64,000 nucleotides of DNA from Verrucomicrobiota bacterium (GTDB taxonomy: Bacteria; Verrucomicrobiota; Verrucomicrobiia; Chthoniobacterales; Terrimicrobiaceae), in contig JAPLTF010000064.1 in NCBI GenBank assembly GCA_026398275.1, forward strand, positions 33,113-97,112. Direction: 5' to 3'. Positions 29,590 through 38,737 of this stretch are shown here, one piece after another (position 1 is the stretch's first letter; each line of letters starts with the position of its first letter). Made by a program: the position numbers and the translations under genes. The notes beneath the pieces were generated by a model. The model was not told the origin of the DNA, searched no databases, and saw only the letters and a list, made by a program, of their open reading frames with translations.

Positions 29590-30489
29590 TCAGGCGGCCG
29601 ACAGAGAGCCGGAGGGCGCGGACCGCCGCAGAATGAGGATCACAGCGCCCAAGGCAACCAGACCCATCACCCAGGTGCTGGTCTCGGGCACCGGGACTGA
29701 CGCAAGGTGGCCAACCAGCAGGTCGTTGCCACACTCCTCCGTAAGCCGGAAATTGGCTCCGTTCGCCAGCGAGGCCGCAGACAGGTCGAAGGTGAAAACA
29801 TAATTTGTTCCCCCGTTGGTTCCGATGTTGAGCCCGAGGTTCGCAAAGACCTGCGCATCCGACATCGTCGTCACCAGGGACACGCCGGTCGACTTGACCG
29901 TGTCCGCGACGGTCGGAATCAGAAACGCGGGGTCGGCGGAGGCGTTCTGGTTGTAGCTGCCTGTCTGCAGAAGCGATGCCCCGCCGAGGGCAACAAGGTT
30001 GTATCGCAGGTTGTTGCCTGTGGAGTTTGACGGGTCAATAAGGTGGATGGCGTATTCGAATCCGTTTCCGGGCGTGGAGTTGGCATACGAAAAGTGCCCG
30101 TCCGCTGCGGGGATCCCCATGGCTGCCCGCGACGGGCTGGTGAAGGAGTTGTCCGTATCCACAAAGATGTCTCCAAGGATGTCGCCCGTAACGTTCTGAT
30201 CAAAGTTTTTGGCGAGTGGGTTGAACCCGCTGACAACCATCAGACTGCTGGTGTTGACGTCGAAGGCCATCGCCCGCAAGTCCCAGGTCCAATTCGAAAC
30301 GCAGTTCGCCGTCACCTGCCCGGACTCGCTGATCCCCGGCCTCGGATCCGTTCCGTATAAGGACCCGGGAGTTCCGTCGTTCACAGTAATTTCCACGTAT
30401 CCGGCGTAGCTTGCGCCGGGCGACAAGAACGCGGACACCAAAATGCAGGCACCCGCCAACAACTGGTTGAGTGTGGGTTGAGTTTTCAT
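29590..30489 (-). CDS. PEP-CTERM sorting-domain surface protein
   Basis: 299 aa. The signal peptide runs LLAGACILVSAFLSPGASYA. The body is a beta-rich, Asn/Ser/Thr-rich exported domain of no known function. The C-terminus is a classic exosortase substrate tail: VPVPETSTW, hydrophobic helix VMGLVALGAVILIL, then RRS. It should be cleaved and handed over by an exosortase (EpsH family), not in this window, and end up on the surface or in biofilm matrix. Confidence 0.85.
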   Translation of the reverse strand: MKTQPTLNQLLAGACILVSAFLSPGASYAGYVEITVNDGTPGSLYGTDPRPGISESGQVTANCVSNWTWDLRAMAFDVNTSSLMVVSGFNPLAKNFDQNVTGDILGDIFVDTDNSFTSPSRAAMGIPAADGHFSYANSTPGNGFEYAIHLIDPSNSTGNNLRYNLVALGGASLLQTGSYNQNASADPAFLIPTVADTVKSTGVSLVTTMSDAQVFANLGLNIGTNGGTNYVFTFDLSAASLANGANFRLTEECGNDLLVGHLASVPVPETSTWVMGLVALGAVILILRRSAPSGSLSAA

Positions 30490-30553
30490 GGCGACTAAAT
30501 CATCACCCCACGCAATAGCCGTGTCTACAAAGCAATTTCTCCATAAAGGAGAG

Positions 30554-30844
30554 TCACTTTTCGGGGGCTTCCTCGCGGAACGGGCAGCGGTGCCGGTTCG
30601 GGCAGAAGAAATGCTGGAGGGGAATCCCCGTATAGCGCGAGAGGGCGACGAGGTTCTTCAGCGTCGGAAGCCGGACCCCCTCCTCCCAGTGCCCCCAGGT
30701 TGCCGCGCCCACACCAAGCTCCTCGGCGGCCGCCGTCTCCTTGATGCCATGCTCCTTCCGCCACTTCCGCAACAGGTCGGACAAATTTTTCAATGTCTCA
30801 TCCATTGTGCTCTGCGGAAACTCCGCATCCGAACAGCAAGGCAT
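30554..30844 (-). CDS. XRE-family HTH regulator
   Basis: 96 aa; an internal ATG at 30805 (MDETLKNLSDLLRK) gives an 83-aa product and is also plausible. Residues ~18-75 form a lambda-repressor-like HTH: LSDLLRKWRKEHGIKETAAA, ELGVGAATWGHWEEGVRLPT, LVALSRYTGIPLQHFF. A Cys/His-containing basic tail (CPNRHRCPFREE) follows. Target unknown. Confidence 0.75.
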   Translation of the reverse strand: MPCCSDAEFPQSTMDETLKNLSDLLRKWRKEHGIKETAAAEELGVGAATWGHWEEGVRLPTLKNLVALSRYTGIPLQHFFCPNRHRCPFREEAPEK

Positions 30845-30891
30845 CTTTCACCCGGAATGTAAAACCTAATGCAGGGCCCCTTCGAAAAGCG

Positions 30892-31034
30892 GGCGTGATC
30901 AAAACTGGGGGAGGTTGGACGCAAGGCCTGGCAGGGCGGGACGTCCCCGGCCCGCCGCGTGGGGAACGGTCAGCCCGGAGGTCTGACCCTACCTTCCGCG
31001 CACCAAGGAAACCGCACCCACATTTCATCGCACC
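30892..31034 (+). mobile_element. 143-bp MITE-like element, copy 1
   Basis: This non-coding segment matches the reverse complement of 44882-45024 over the full 143 bp without gaps, with about 15 differences counted by eye. The ends are imperfect terminal inverted repeats (GGCGTGATCAAA at the left, TTTCATCGCACC at the right), degenerate versions of those in copy 2. No transposase is encoded. It fills the XRE-cheR intergenic gap. Confidence 0.7.
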
Positions 31035-31125
31035 CTCCAAAAGCCCTTTCCCGTAGCCCATGCCCCGAACAATAGCAACGCCGGGAGCTTGTCTATCCCG
31101 TCAAGGCTGCATAGGATTCCGGCAG

Positions 31126-31971
31126 ATGCAGACGCAGGACCCTCCAGGCACCGTCGGGCCTTTGGATACGATCGTCCGGGCGATGGCGGGATCGCATGGC
31201 CTCGATATCTCCCGATACGAGGAAGCGTTTCTGCGGGCAGCGATCTCCAGGCGGATGGAGGCGTCCGGAGTTGCAACCCTTGCGGCTTACGGCGAACACC
31301 TGGAACAATCCGCACCGGAGGCGGGGAGGCTTTTCCGGTCGCTCCGCATCGACCACAGTGAGTTTTTCCGCAACCCGCTCACGTTTGCCGTGCTGGAGAA
31401 ACTGATCCTTCCGGGGCTCGTTGCCGGAAAAGGACAATGCGGAAGCGGCGAGGTCCGGGTTTGGTCGGCCGGTTGCGCATCCGGCCAGGAGGCTTGGTCG
31501 CTGGCGATGCTGCTTGAGGACATGGCCGGGCCGGTGCCGTATCGGATCTTCGCCACCGATCTGGCTGACCCCGACGCGGCGCGGGCGGGATTTTACCACG
31601 CCGGCGAGCTGGGCAATGTCCGGCTCCGCCACTTGACAAAGTATTTTTCTGAGCAGGACGATTCCTTCTCCATCGTCCCCCGGCTGCGGGACCGGGTGGA
31701 TTTTTCCGCATACGACCTGCTGGACAGTTCGTCCGCGAGCCCTGCGGCGAGCATTTACGGCGGCTTCGACCTCATCCTCTGCTGCAATGTGCTTTTCTAC
31801 TACCGGCCGGAGGCGCGGCAACGCATTTTGGACAAGCTCAGCCGCGCGCTGTCGCCCGGCGGTTATTTCGTGACGGGCGAGGCGGAAAAAGCCATGGTTG
31901 CCGGACAGAAAACATTTCGCGCCGTGCTGCAACCGGCAGCGATTTTTCAAACGAAAAATGTTTCCCCATGA
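31126..31971 (+). CDS. cheR: CheR-type protein-glutamate O-methyltransferase
   Basis: 281 aa from ATG 31126 (MQTQDPPGTVG). The N-terminal helical CheR_N domain includes YEEAFLRAAISRRMEASGV; the SAM-binding domain has the motifs FFRNPLTFAVLEK, VWSAGCASGQEAWSLAMLLE, ATDLADPDAARAGFY, LILCCNVLFYYRP and GGYFVTGEAE. It would methylate glutamates of a chemoreceptor-like partner. There is no CheB or MCP nearby; instead it overlaps a hybrid kinase by ATGA. Confidence 0.9.
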   Translation: MQTQDPPGTVGPLDTIVRAMAGSHGLDISRYEEAFLRAAISRRMEASGVATLAAYGEHLEQSAPEAGRLFRSLRIDHSEFFRNPLTFAVLEKLILPGLVAGKGQCGSGEVRVWSAGCASGQEAWSLAMLLEDMAGPVPYRIFATDLADPDAARAGFYHAGELGNVRLRHLTKYFSEQDDSFSIVPRLRDRVDFSAYDLLDSSSASPAASIYGGFDLILCCNVLFYYRPEARQRILDKLSRALSPGGYFVTGEAEKAMVAGQKTFRAVLQPAAIFQTKNVSP

Positions 31972-34900
31972 GACTTAGCGACCTGAAAATCAGCACGCAG
32001 TTGCGCCTCGGCCTGGGCACCATCCTGCTGCTCGTGGTGACGCTCGCGGTCCTGGCGTGGAGGCAGTCCGATCAGCTCTGGCTCCAGACCGCGACCATCT
32101 ACGAGCATCCCCTCCAGGTCCGCCGCGCGATCGGCGAGCTGAAGGCCGAGGTCCTTGCCATGCGCGTGGAGTTCCGGAATTTGCTCCTGTTCACGAGCGA
32201 GGAGGACCGGCAGTCCGCCATCCAGGCCAGCGCCGTCCACGAAGCCGACGCCGTGCGGCAGTTCCAAGTTCTGTTCAGCCAGTATTTGGGGCCGGCGAAG
32301 GACGTCGAGTCCGCGCACAATGCCTTCGTGCGGTGGGTCTCGATGCAGAACGGAAACATGGCCCTGGCGCGGGCGGGAAAGATTTCCGAGGCCTTGGACC
32401 GCACCCGTGCGGCGGGCGACATGAGCGGCCAGACGGAGGAACTGCTGGGCTGCATCGCGAAAATTGACGACTTCGCCCGCAACAAGGCCGAGGAGCTTTT
32501 CCGCACGGCCACGGCGCAGCACCGCACGCTCCTTGTCCAGCTCGCCGCCATAACCGCCGCCATCCTGCTGCTCTCCGTCTTCATTGCCTGGTACCTTCTG
32601 AAGACGATCAATGGCCCGCTCCGGCATCTGGCGATCACGGCGTCGCAGTTGCGGCAGGGGAAAATGGATACGCGCAGCCAGCTTGTGTCCGCCAACGAGT
32701 TCGGCACGCTCTCGGCCTCGTTCAATGCGATGGCGGATTCCATCCAGCGGGAAATGATGATCGAGCAAAACGCAGCCGAACTCGCGCATATCATGCTTGG
32801 CGAGGACGAGGTGCATGCGTTTTGCCGGGAGATGCTCAAGGCCCTGCTCCTGCACACCGGCTCGCAGGTCGGCGCGGTTTATTTTTTGAATGAGGCCCGG
32901 ACGGATTTTGAGCATTTCGAGTCCATCGGCCTCGGGGCCGGCGGCCGCACGTCCTTCTCAGCCACCGAGCTGGAGGGCGAGTTGGGCGCGGCACTGGCCA
33001 CCCGCAAGATCCAGCGGATCACCGACATCCCGGCGGATTCGCAGTTCGCCTTCCACGGGGTGAGCGGGGACTTTCTGCCGCGCGAGATCCTGACCATCCC
33101 GGTGCTTTCCGACCACACGATGTCGGCGGTGATCTCGCTGGCCAGCGTCCGCCCCTACGATGCTCCGTCCATCCGACTGGTCAACGACATCTGGAGCGTG
33201 CTCACCGCCCGCGTCAACGGCGTGCTCGCCTTCCAGAAAATCCAGGACCTCGCGCAGCGGCTGGAGCGGCAGAACCACGAACTCGACGTGCAGAAGCAGG
33301 AGCTTTCGGTCCAGGCGGACGAGCTGAACCGGCAGAACTCCGAGCTGGACATGCAGAAGCGGGAGGTGGAGGAGGCGAACCGGCTCAAGAGCGCGTTCCT
33401 CGCGAGCATGAGCCACGAACTGCGCACGCCGCTGAACTCCGTGATCGCGCTTACGGGCGTCCTGAACCGCCGCCTCGCAAACGCCATCCCCGCGGAGGAG
33501 CATGGCTACCTGGAGATCATCGAACGCAACGGAAAATCCCTTCTCTCCCTGATCAACGACCTCCTCGACCTCTCCCGCATCGAAGCCGGACGCGAAGAGG
33601 TCACCTTCACCAGCTTTTCCCTCCACGATCTGGTCGGCGAGTTGGCCGCCATGATCGGCCCCCAGGCGCAGGAAAAGAAGATCGCGCTCGTCAACGAGAT
33701 TCCCGCCGGCCTCCCGCCCCTCACCTCCGATCACGACAAGTGCCGGCACATCCTCCAGAACCTCATCGGCAACGCCGTGAAATTCACCGAGCGCGGCCGG
33801 GTCACGATCACCGCGGAGTTCCAAGGGAGCATGGGCGTCCCGCCCGTGTGTGACACTGGTTCTCCGGGCAGCGACGATCAGCCTCCAAACGGTCGGGACG
33901 CCCGTTCTCCCTGTCATCTCCCCTTTCGCATTTCCGTAAAAGACACCGGAATCGGCATCGCCGCCGACCAGCTGTCTCATATTTTCGACGAGTTCCGGCA
34001 GGCCGACGGCAGCAACACCCGCAAATACGGCGGCACCGGGCTCGGGCTGGCCATCGCCCGGAAATATGCGCTGATGCTCGGCGGCGACATCACGGTGGAG
34101 AGTGTCCTGGACAAGGGCTCGACCTTCACGCTCAGCCTGCTCGTGGACCTGGAGGGCGCTGCGCCGTCAGCGCCCACTTCTCCCTCCATGGATGGGACGG
34201 CACAGCGGCCATCCCTCCAAAATACATCCCAAGGGAAACGCGCCTCCGCCCAAACCATCCTCATCGTCGAGGACAACGAACCGGCGATCCTCCAGCTCAC
34301 ACACATCCTCCGGCCTGAGGGCTACAACATCCGGGTGGCGCACAACGGACAGGAGGCCTTGGATCAGCTCAAGCAAACCCTGCCGGACGCCATGATCCTC
34401 GACCTGATGATGCCTCAGATGGACGGATTTCAAGTGCTCACGGCAATCCATGGCGAAGAGCAGACCGCCAGGCTGCCGGTCATCATCCTCACCGCGAAGC
34501 AGGTGAGCAAGGAGGAGTTCAACGTCCTCCAGGCAAACCATGTCCACCAGCTGATTCAGAAGGGGGATATCAACAAAACAGAACTGCTCGCCGCAGTTGC
34601 CGCGATGGTCGAACCGCGTGCGGCAAGCCCGTCCCCGCCGCCTCGCCACCGGCGTCCCGCGCGACCCGGCAAGCCCGTCGTCCTGGTCGTGGAGGACAAC
34701 CCCGACAACCTGCACAGCTTAAAAGCCCTGCTCGGCGACCGCTATCTGGTCGTCGAAGCGGGAGATGGCAGGGCAGGCATCGAACAGGCGCGACGGCATC
34801 TTCCAGACCTTGTCCTTACCGACATAGCGTTGCCCGTGCTCGATGGCATTCACACCCTCTGCGAGATCCGCGAGGACAAGGCCTTGCAGGACATCCCGGT

Positions 34901-35039
34901 GGTCGCCATCTCGGCCAGCGCCATGAAGGGCGACCGGGAGCAGATCCTGGCTCACGGCTTCGATGGCTACCTTTCAAAGCCGATCGATCACGACGCGCTC
35001 CAGAACCTGCTGAGGGAATTTCTCGGGGAAGCCCAATGA
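31968..35039 (+). CDS. Membrane hybrid histidine kinase with HAMP, GAF and two receivers
   Basis: 1023 aa. TM1 ~11-31 and TM2 ~187-209 enclose a four-helix-bundle periplasmic domain; then HAMP (~210-262), GAF (~285-420), a Gln/Glu-rich coiled coil, HisKA with His483 (SMSHELRTPLNSVIA), HATPase_c ([32 protein letters not shown]) and receivers with Asp812 (MILDLMMPQMDG) and Asp952 (VLTDIALPVLDG). It overlaps cheR upstream and the next kinase downstream by ATGA. Oddity: a palindromic repeat is inserted in frame between the N box and the G1 box, giving a foreign MGVPPV...NGRDARSP loop, and a second repeat-like stretch lies in the linker before the first receiver. Confidence 0.93.
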   Translation: MRLSDLKISTQLRLGLGTILLLVVTLAVLAWRQSDQLWLQTATIYEHPLQVRRAIGELKAEVLAMRVEFRNLLLFTSEEDRQSAIQASAVHEADAVRQFQVLFSQYLGPAKDVESAHNAFVRWVSMQNGNMALARAGKISEALDRTRAAGDMSGQTEELLGCIAKIDDFARNKAEELFRTATAQHRTLLVQLAAITAAILLLSVFIAWYLLKTINGPLRHLAITASQLRQGKMDTRSQLVSANEFGTLSASFNAMADSIQREMMIEQNAAELAHIMLGEDEVHAFCREMLKALLLHTGSQVGAVYFLNEARTDFEHFESIGLGAGGRTSFSATELEGELGAALATRKIQRITDIPADSQFAFHGVSGDFLPREILTIPVLSDHTMSAVISLASVRPYDAPSIRLVNDIWSVLTARVNGVLAFQKIQDLAQRLERQNHELDVQKQELSVQADELNRQNSELDMQKREVEEANRLKSAFLASMSHELRTPLNSVIALTGVLNRRLANAIPAEEHGYLEIIERNGKSLLSLINDLLDLSRIEAGREEVTFTSFSLHDLVGELAAMIGPQAQEKKIALVNEIPAGLPPLTSDHDKCRHILQNLIGNAVKFTERGRVTITAEFQGSMGVPPVCDTGSPGSDDQPPNGRDARSPCHLPFRISVKDTGIGIAADQLSHIFDEFRQADGSNTRKYGGTGLGLAIARKYALMLGGDITVESVLDKGSTFTLSLLVDLEGAAPSAPTSPSMDGTAQRPSLQNTSQGKRASAQTILIVEDNEPAILQLTHILRPEGYNIRVAHNGQEALDQLKQTLPDAMILDLMMPQMDGFQVLTAIHGEEQTARLPVIILTAKQVSKEEFNVLQANHVHQLIQKGDINKTELLAAVAAMVEPRAASPSPPPRHRRPARPGKPVVLVVEDNPDNLHSLKALLGDRYLVVEAGDGRAGIEQARRHLPDLVLTDIALPVLDGIHTLCEIREDKALQDIPVVAISASAMKGDREQILAHGFDGYLSKPIDHDALQNLLREFLGEAQ
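33825..33910. repeat. Double-hairpin REP-like element inside the kinase ATPase domain
   Basis: Left hairpin GGGCG-TCC-CGCCC (33833-33845) and right hairpin AACGGTCG-GGA-CGCCCGTT (33888-33906). The right hairpin differs at one base from the one at 40402-40420, and the spacing and flanks (GGGAGCA... and ...CGTTCTCC) are the same, so the two are copies of one ~85-bp element. Here it is translated in frame. Confidence 0.75.
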
Positions 35040-37966
35040 AGATCCTCGCGATCGACGACAACCCGGACAACCTGACCGTGCTGAAGGCGGTCCTGCGGGA
35101 CAGCCTGCCCGATGCCGGACTCGTCACCGCCCTGAACGGGCCGAAAGGACTTGATCTTGCTGCTGCCGAAGACCCGGACATGATCCTGCTCGATATCGTC
35201 ATGCCGGGCATGGACGGATACGATGTCTGCCGCAATCTGAAAGCCGACGCGTTCCTGAAAACGATCCCCGTGCTTTTTCTGACCGCCCATACCGACCGGG
35301 ACAGCCGCATCAAGGCTGTGGAGGCGGGGGCGGACGGGTTTCTCTCCAAGCCGTTCGATGAGCTCGAGCTCACCGTCCAGGTCCAGGCCATGACCAAGAT
35401 CAAGGCAGCGGACCGCAGGGAACGGCTCGAGAAAGAGGAACTCGCCGCGCTCGTCGCCGAGCGCACCCGGGAATTGGAGCAGGAGATGGACCGTCGGATG
35501 GAACAGGAGATGGAGCTCAAAAAGAGCGAATCCCAACTGCGGGCTATCACCGACTCCGCTCAGGATGCGATTTTGATGATGGACTCGAAGGGAAAGATCA
35601 CCTTTTGGAACCCTGCCGCCTCACGCATTTTCGGCTACACAAGGGACGAGGCCCTCGGAAGGGACCTGCATTCCCTGATCGCACATCCCAGGCACCATGC
35701 CGCACACGCCGCCGCATTCCCCACATTTTCAAAGACCGGCCAGGGCTATGCAATGGGGAAGGCGCTCGATCTCGAGGGCATTCACAAGGACGGCAGGGAA
35801 ATCTCCGTCCGCCTCTCGCTCTCCGCCATCGAAATCGATGGAGCATGGCATGCGACGGGAATCCTGCAGGACATCACCGAGCGCAGAAAAGAGCATAAAT
35901 TGCTCCAGAAAGCAACGCTCCTGCTTCAAAAAACCAGCCGAATTGCGAAGATCGGCGGGTGGGAACTGGATTTGGTCACGAACAATATCGCCTGGACGTC
36001 GGAGACCTACCGCCTTCACGAAATCGGGGAGGACTACCATCCCAAGCTGAGCGACGGCTTGTCGTTTTACCCCCCAGAATCACGCCCGGCCATTGAGGAG
36101 GCCATCAAACGAGCCATCGAGAAGGGAGCACGGTTTGATGTTGAAGTTCCCTTCGTCACGGCCAAAGGGCGGCACCTTTGGGTGAGATCGTCAGGGGAAC
36201 CGGAATTTGAGGGAGGGAAATGCGTCCGGCTCTCAGGCACTTTTCAGGACATCACCGAACGCATGCAGGCGGAGGAGGAGCTGCAAACCCTCCGGATGGC
36301 GGTCGAGCAAAGCGCGAACATGATCGAGATCACCGACCCGAACGGGAATATCGAATACGTGAACCCGGCCTTTGAAAAAGGCACGGGCTATTCCAGCACC
36401 GAGACAATTGGCCGGAATCCCCGCATCCTCAAGTCCGGCAGGCAGGACAAGGCCTTCTACGCAAACCTCTGGGAGACGATCCTGTCCGGAAATATCTGGC
36501 GCGGCGAATTCCACAACCGGCGCAAGGACGGCTCGCTCTACTGGGAATCGGCGACGATTTCGCCGGTCCAGAACGATGAGGGAAAAATTGCCCATTTTCT
36601 CGCAATCAAAGAAGACATCACCGAACGGAAGGCGTTGGAGGCCAGTCTGACCGATGCGCTTGCTCGCGCCGAAACCGGCAACCGCACAAAGACCGAATTT
36701 CTCGCGGTCATGAGCCACGAGCTGCGCACCCCGCTCAACGGGGTGCTGGGGTTCGCCGAACTCCTCACGGAAACCACATCGCTCTCCGAGGAACAACAAA
36801 CCTATGCGGAGACGATCAGCAGGAGCGGCAACCATCTCCTCGCCATTGTCAACGACATCCTGGATTTCTCCAGCATCGAAAAAGGCGCCATGGCGATCCA
36901 CATCGAGCCGCTGGCCGTCGCTGACCTCGTCAAGGCCTCCGCGCTGGCCGTCCGGAAATCCGCCATGGACAAAGGGCTTTCGTTCGAATGCAAGTTCGGA
37001 CCCGATGTGCCGGAGAAGATCCTCGGGGACGACCTGCGGATCCGCCAGATCCTCATCAACCTCCTCGGCAATGCCGTGAAATTCACGTCGAGCGGATCGG
37101 TGACCATCCGGGTGACGCGGTCTGGCCGGGGAGCATGGGCGTCCCGCCCGCGTGAGGCGCAGGGCTCCGCCACGATGCCGCACCCCCGGGTAGAGGAATG
37201 CGCGTTGACTGCTTCCCAAGAGCCATCCCTGAATTTCTCGATCGAGGACACCGGCATCGGAATGTCTTCCGAGACAATCGGGATCCTGTTCCAGCCGTTC
37301 ACCCAGGCGGACATGACGATGCACCGCACGTTTGGAGGCACCGGCCTCGGACTCGCGATCTCGAAGCGCCTGGCCGAAGCCATGGACGGCACGCTCGCCG
37401 TGGAATCCGCCCCGGGAAAGGGCAGCACGTTCACATTCCGCCTGCCGCTGATATTTTCCGATGGAGGGATGGCTGCCGCGCCGGCCCGCCTATCAGATCG
37501 GGGAGAAAATCCATCGGCGCTGACGGAGCAGCGCCCCCCAGCCCAAATGGGTGGGACGCCCGCCAACGGCACCCTCGTGCTCGTGGTCGAGGACGATCCC
37601 GACAACAGCCAACTCGCCGGAAAAATGCTCAACTCCCTCGGATGCCGGGTGGAATTTGCATCCAACGGGCAGGAGGCGCTCGAGGCATTTCGTCCCGGAA
37701 AATTCTGCGCCATCCTCATGGACATGCAGATGCCGCTCATGAACGGCCTCGCGGCCACGGAAAAAATCCGCAGCCTCGAGGCGGAGGCCGGCGGCCATGT
37801 GCCCATCGTCGCCCTCACCGCAAACGTGATGCCTGGCGACGAGGAGCGCTGCCTCGCCGCCGGCATGGACGCCTTCCTCACCAAACCGTTCACCAAGGCC
37901 TGTCTTGCCGCCAAGCTCGCCGGAGTCGGGATCAGCGCGGTCCCGGATCCCGCGGGGAAAAAATGA
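35036..37966 (+). CDS. Soluble hybrid histidine kinase: REC-PAS-PAS-PAS-HisKA-HATPase-REC
   Basis: 976 aa, no membrane segment. The N-terminal receiver has Asp53 (ILLDIVMPGMDG), then a coiled coil, three PAS/PAC modules (e.g. DAILMMDSKGKITFWNPAAS; NMIEITDPNGNIEYVNPAFE), HisKA with His561 (VMSHELRTPLNGVLG), HATPase_c ([32 protein letters not shown]) and a C-terminal receiver with Asp896 (ILMDMQMPLMNG). An N-terminal receiver next to a kinase with two receivers suggests a phosphorelay from 31968-35039 into this protein. Palindromic repeats interrupt the same inter-box loop and the HATPase-receiver linker as in the upstream kinase. Confidence 0.93.
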   Translation: MKILAIDDNPDNLTVLKAVLRDSLPDAGLVTALNGPKGLDLAAAEDPDMILLDIVMPGMDGYDVCRNLKADAFLKTIPVLFLTAHTDRDSRIKAVEAGADGFLSKPFDELELTVQVQAMTKIKAADRRERLEKEELAALVAERTRELEQEMDRRMEQEMELKKSESQLRAITDSAQDAILMMDSKGKITFWNPAASRIFGYTRDEALGRDLHSLIAHPRHHAAHAAAFPTFSKTGQGYAMGKALDLEGIHKDGREISVRLSLSAIEIDGAWHATGILQDITERRKEHKLLQKATLLLQKTSRIAKIGGWELDLVTNNIAWTSETYRLHEIGEDYHPKLSDGLSFYPPESRPAIEEAIKRAIEKGARFDVEVPFVTAKGRHLWVRSSGEPEFEGGKCVRLSGTFQDITERMQAEEELQTLRMAVEQSANMIEITDPNGNIEYVNPAFEKGTGYSSTETIGRNPRILKSGRQDKAFYANLWETILSGNIWRGEFHNRRKDGSLYWESATISPVQNDEGKIAHFLAIKEDITERKALEASLTDALARAETGNRTKTEFLAVMSHELRTPLNGVLGFAELLTETTSLSEEQQTYAETISRSGNHLLAIVNDILDFSSIEKGAMAIHIEPLAVADLVKASALAVRKSAMDKGLSFECKFGPDVPEKILGDDLRIRQILINLLGNAVKFTSSGSVTIRVTRSGRGAWASRPREAQGSATMPHPRVEECALTASQEPSLNFSIEDTGIGMSSETIGILFQPFTQADMTMHRTFGGTGLGLAISKRLAEAMDGTLAVESAPGKGSTFTFRLPLIFSDGGMAAAPARLSDRGENPSALTEQRPPAQMGGTPANGTLVLVVEDDPDNSQLAGKMLNSLGCRVEFASNGQEALEAFRPGKFCAILMDMQMPLMNGLAATEKIRSLEAEAGGHVPIVALTANVMPGDEERCLAAGMDAFLTKPFTKACLAAKLAGVGISAVPDPAGKK
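37128..37150. repeat. Half REP-like element inside the second kinase
   Basis: GGGAGCATGGGCGTCCCGCC and the two following bases are identical to the left hairpin of the 33825 element (hairpin core 37137-37149). It is translated in a different frame here (GAWASRPR), which shows that conservation is at DNA level. A relative of the right-hand part (GTGGGACGCCCGCC) lies near 37551-37564 in the linker before the receiver. Confidence 0.65.
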
Positions 37967-38008
37967 TTTCTTGCACGGCATGGCCGCCGGCGTCCAATCT
38001 CCCGCCCC

Positions 38009-38737
38009 ATGATCCGACACGACAACCGGTCTCCCGGAGACCTTCGCACAATTGAAATCCAGAGCGGCATCGCCCCGCATGCCCAGGGCTCCGTCCTGGT
38101 CGCCTTCGGCAACACCCGCGTCATCTGCGCGGCGATGATCGAGGAATCGGTCCCCCGGTGGATGAAAGACCAGAACGTCACCGGCGGATGGCTGACCGCG
38201 GAATACTCCATGCTCCCCTACTCGACGATTTCGCGCAAAACGCGGGACTCGACAAAGGGCAGGCCCGACGGCCGTGGCACGGAAATCCAGCGCCTCGTGG
38301 GCCGGTCCCTGCGCGCCGTTGTGGATCTGGAAAAGCTCGGCTCGCGCACGCTGTGGGTCGATTGCGATGTCCTGCAGGCCGACGGCGGAACGCGGACCGC
38401 GGCGATCACCGGGGCCTCGGTCGCGGTCGAGCTGGCCTGCCGGTCGCTCGTCCAGCAGGGCAAGCTGGCAGCACTTCCGATCAAAAACCGCGTGGCCGCC
38501 GTGAGCGTGGGCATCGTCCAGGGCGAGGTGCTCGTGGACCTCGATTACCACGAGGACAAGGACGCCGAGGTGGATATGAATATCGTGATGACCGACAAGA
38601 TGGATTTCGTCGAAGTCCAGGGCTCGGGCGAGGAATCCGTCTTCAGTGCGGTCCAGCTGGAAGCGATGGTGGCGGCCGCCAAAGGCGGTATTGCCAAGCT
38701 TCTCGAAATCCAGAATGCTGCACTCGAAACCCCATGA
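38009..38737 (+). CDS. rph: Ribonuclease PH
   Basis: 242 aa. The RNase PH motifs are [56 protein letters not shown] and [20 protein letters not shown]. It is a phosphorolytic 3'-5' exonuclease that trims tRNA precursors. The stop overlaps the gmd start (ATGA). Confidence 0.96.
   Translation: MIRHDNRSPGDLRTIEIQSGIAPHAQGSVLVAFGNTRVICAAMIEESVPRWMKDQNVTGGWLTAEYSMLPYSTISRKTRDSTKGRPDGRGTEIQRLVGRSLRAVVDLEKLGSRTLWVDCDVLQADGGTRTAAITGASVAVELACRSLVQQGKLAALPIKNRVAAVSVGIVQGEVLVDLDYHEDKDAEVDMNIVMTDKMDFVEVQGSGEESVFSAVQLEAMVAAAKGGIAKLLEIQNAALETP

Noticed and set aside
30892..30912. GATCAAAAC at the MITE-like element end as a CRISPR anti-repeat or repeat relic
   Set aside because: The match to the repeat is nine bases only, belongs to the terminal inverted repeat of the element, and no structure or terminator follows. 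The 58630-58759 candidate is far better.
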